Assembly (NCBI RefSeq): GCF_035956715.1
Contig: NZ_CP108381.1
Coordinates: 2,542,001-2,606,000 of the forward strand
Direction of reading: 5' to 3'
DNA from: Nocardia sp. NBC_01329
Lineage (GTDB): Bacteria > Actinomycetota > Actinomycetes > Mycobacteriales > Mycobacteriaceae
Length of the DNA: 64,000 nucleotides
Content: more notes on this DNA, generated by a model
What the model was told of the DNA's origin: nothing
Databases searched by the model: none
The model's input: only the letters and a program-made list of their open reading frames with translations
Numbering within the stretch: the stretch's first letter is position 1
The DNA's letters: not shown here

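Noticed and set aside
1..64000. A modular polyketide or peptide synthetase, the usual cause of very long actinobacterial genes
   Set aside because: No condensation, adenylation, ketosynthase, acyltransferase or carrier-protein motifs occur in the frame.
1..64000. CRISPR arrays, insertion sequences, tRNA or rRNA genes, terminators
   Set aside because: No direct-repeat/spacer pattern, transposase, tRNA-like fold or terminator-like hairpin with a T-run was noticed, and the sequence is coding throughout.

Overview
The whole 64 kb window lies inside one gene. On the minus strand, the frame whose codons occupy plus-strand triplets starting at multiples of three stays open from position 63,998 to position 3 with no stop. 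That is 21,332 consecutive codons, and neither the start nor the stop is in the window. The protein therefore exceeds 21,000 residues (above 2 MDa from this part alone). I see no intergenic space, RNA gene, insertion sequence, CRISPR array, promoter or terminator. G+C-rich sequence (a sampled 60-base line counts 44 G+C), actinobacterial codon use, and repeated copies of the DUF1023-type alpha/beta-hydrolase domain that is common beside WXG100/type VII secretion genes point to a high-G+C actinobacterium. Nocardia or a relative is the best guess, as an inference only.

The protein is a mosaic. Read N to C (64,000 down to 1): a degenerate PP2C-like phosphatase domain and a charged coiled coil; a SecA-like motor with recognisable Walker A, DEAD-type, TGT-like and arginine-finger motifs (59,950-61,900); then a long series in which papain-fold (Tox-PL/protein-glutaminase-like) domains alternate with coiled coils and DUF1023-like hydrolase domains. 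Inserted among these are sigma-70 region-4-like helix-turn-helix repeats (about 38,000-39,500), a putative HExxH metallopeptidase in a G+C dip (about 35,200), two LacI-type helix-turn-helix arrays around a lone hydrophobic segment (23,100-25,560), GHKL/RsbW-type ATPase folds (best copy about 20,780-21,425), an ADP-ribosyltransferase-like fold (about 12,000-12,600) and a whole 12-helix MFS-permease-like domain (7,920-9,110). The C-terminal part seen here has an unassigned 2.8 kb region, a dead papain copy and a papain-like domain of a different subclass.

I count 18 papain-fold domains; 17 keep Cys and His and one has lost both. Three further pseudo-copies have the Cys replaced by Tyr and the His by Cys or Arg. 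At least three subclasses can be told apart by spacing and motif. Every DUF1023-like copy lacks the family's Gly-His-Ser-Tyr-Gly-Ser nucleophile motif. The pattern is that of many potentially active cysteine-enzyme domains on a scaffold of coiled coils and catalytically dead folds, built partly by internal duplication (compare 28,610-31,025 with 17,620-20,095).

Function is not established. The best hypothesis is a giant polymorphic-toxin-like or effector polyprotein linked to type VII secretion, in which the papain-fold units (deamidase, peptidase or transglutaminase-like) and the zincin are the active parts. Its N-terminal secretion domain, and any immunity or ESX genes, would lie outside the window.
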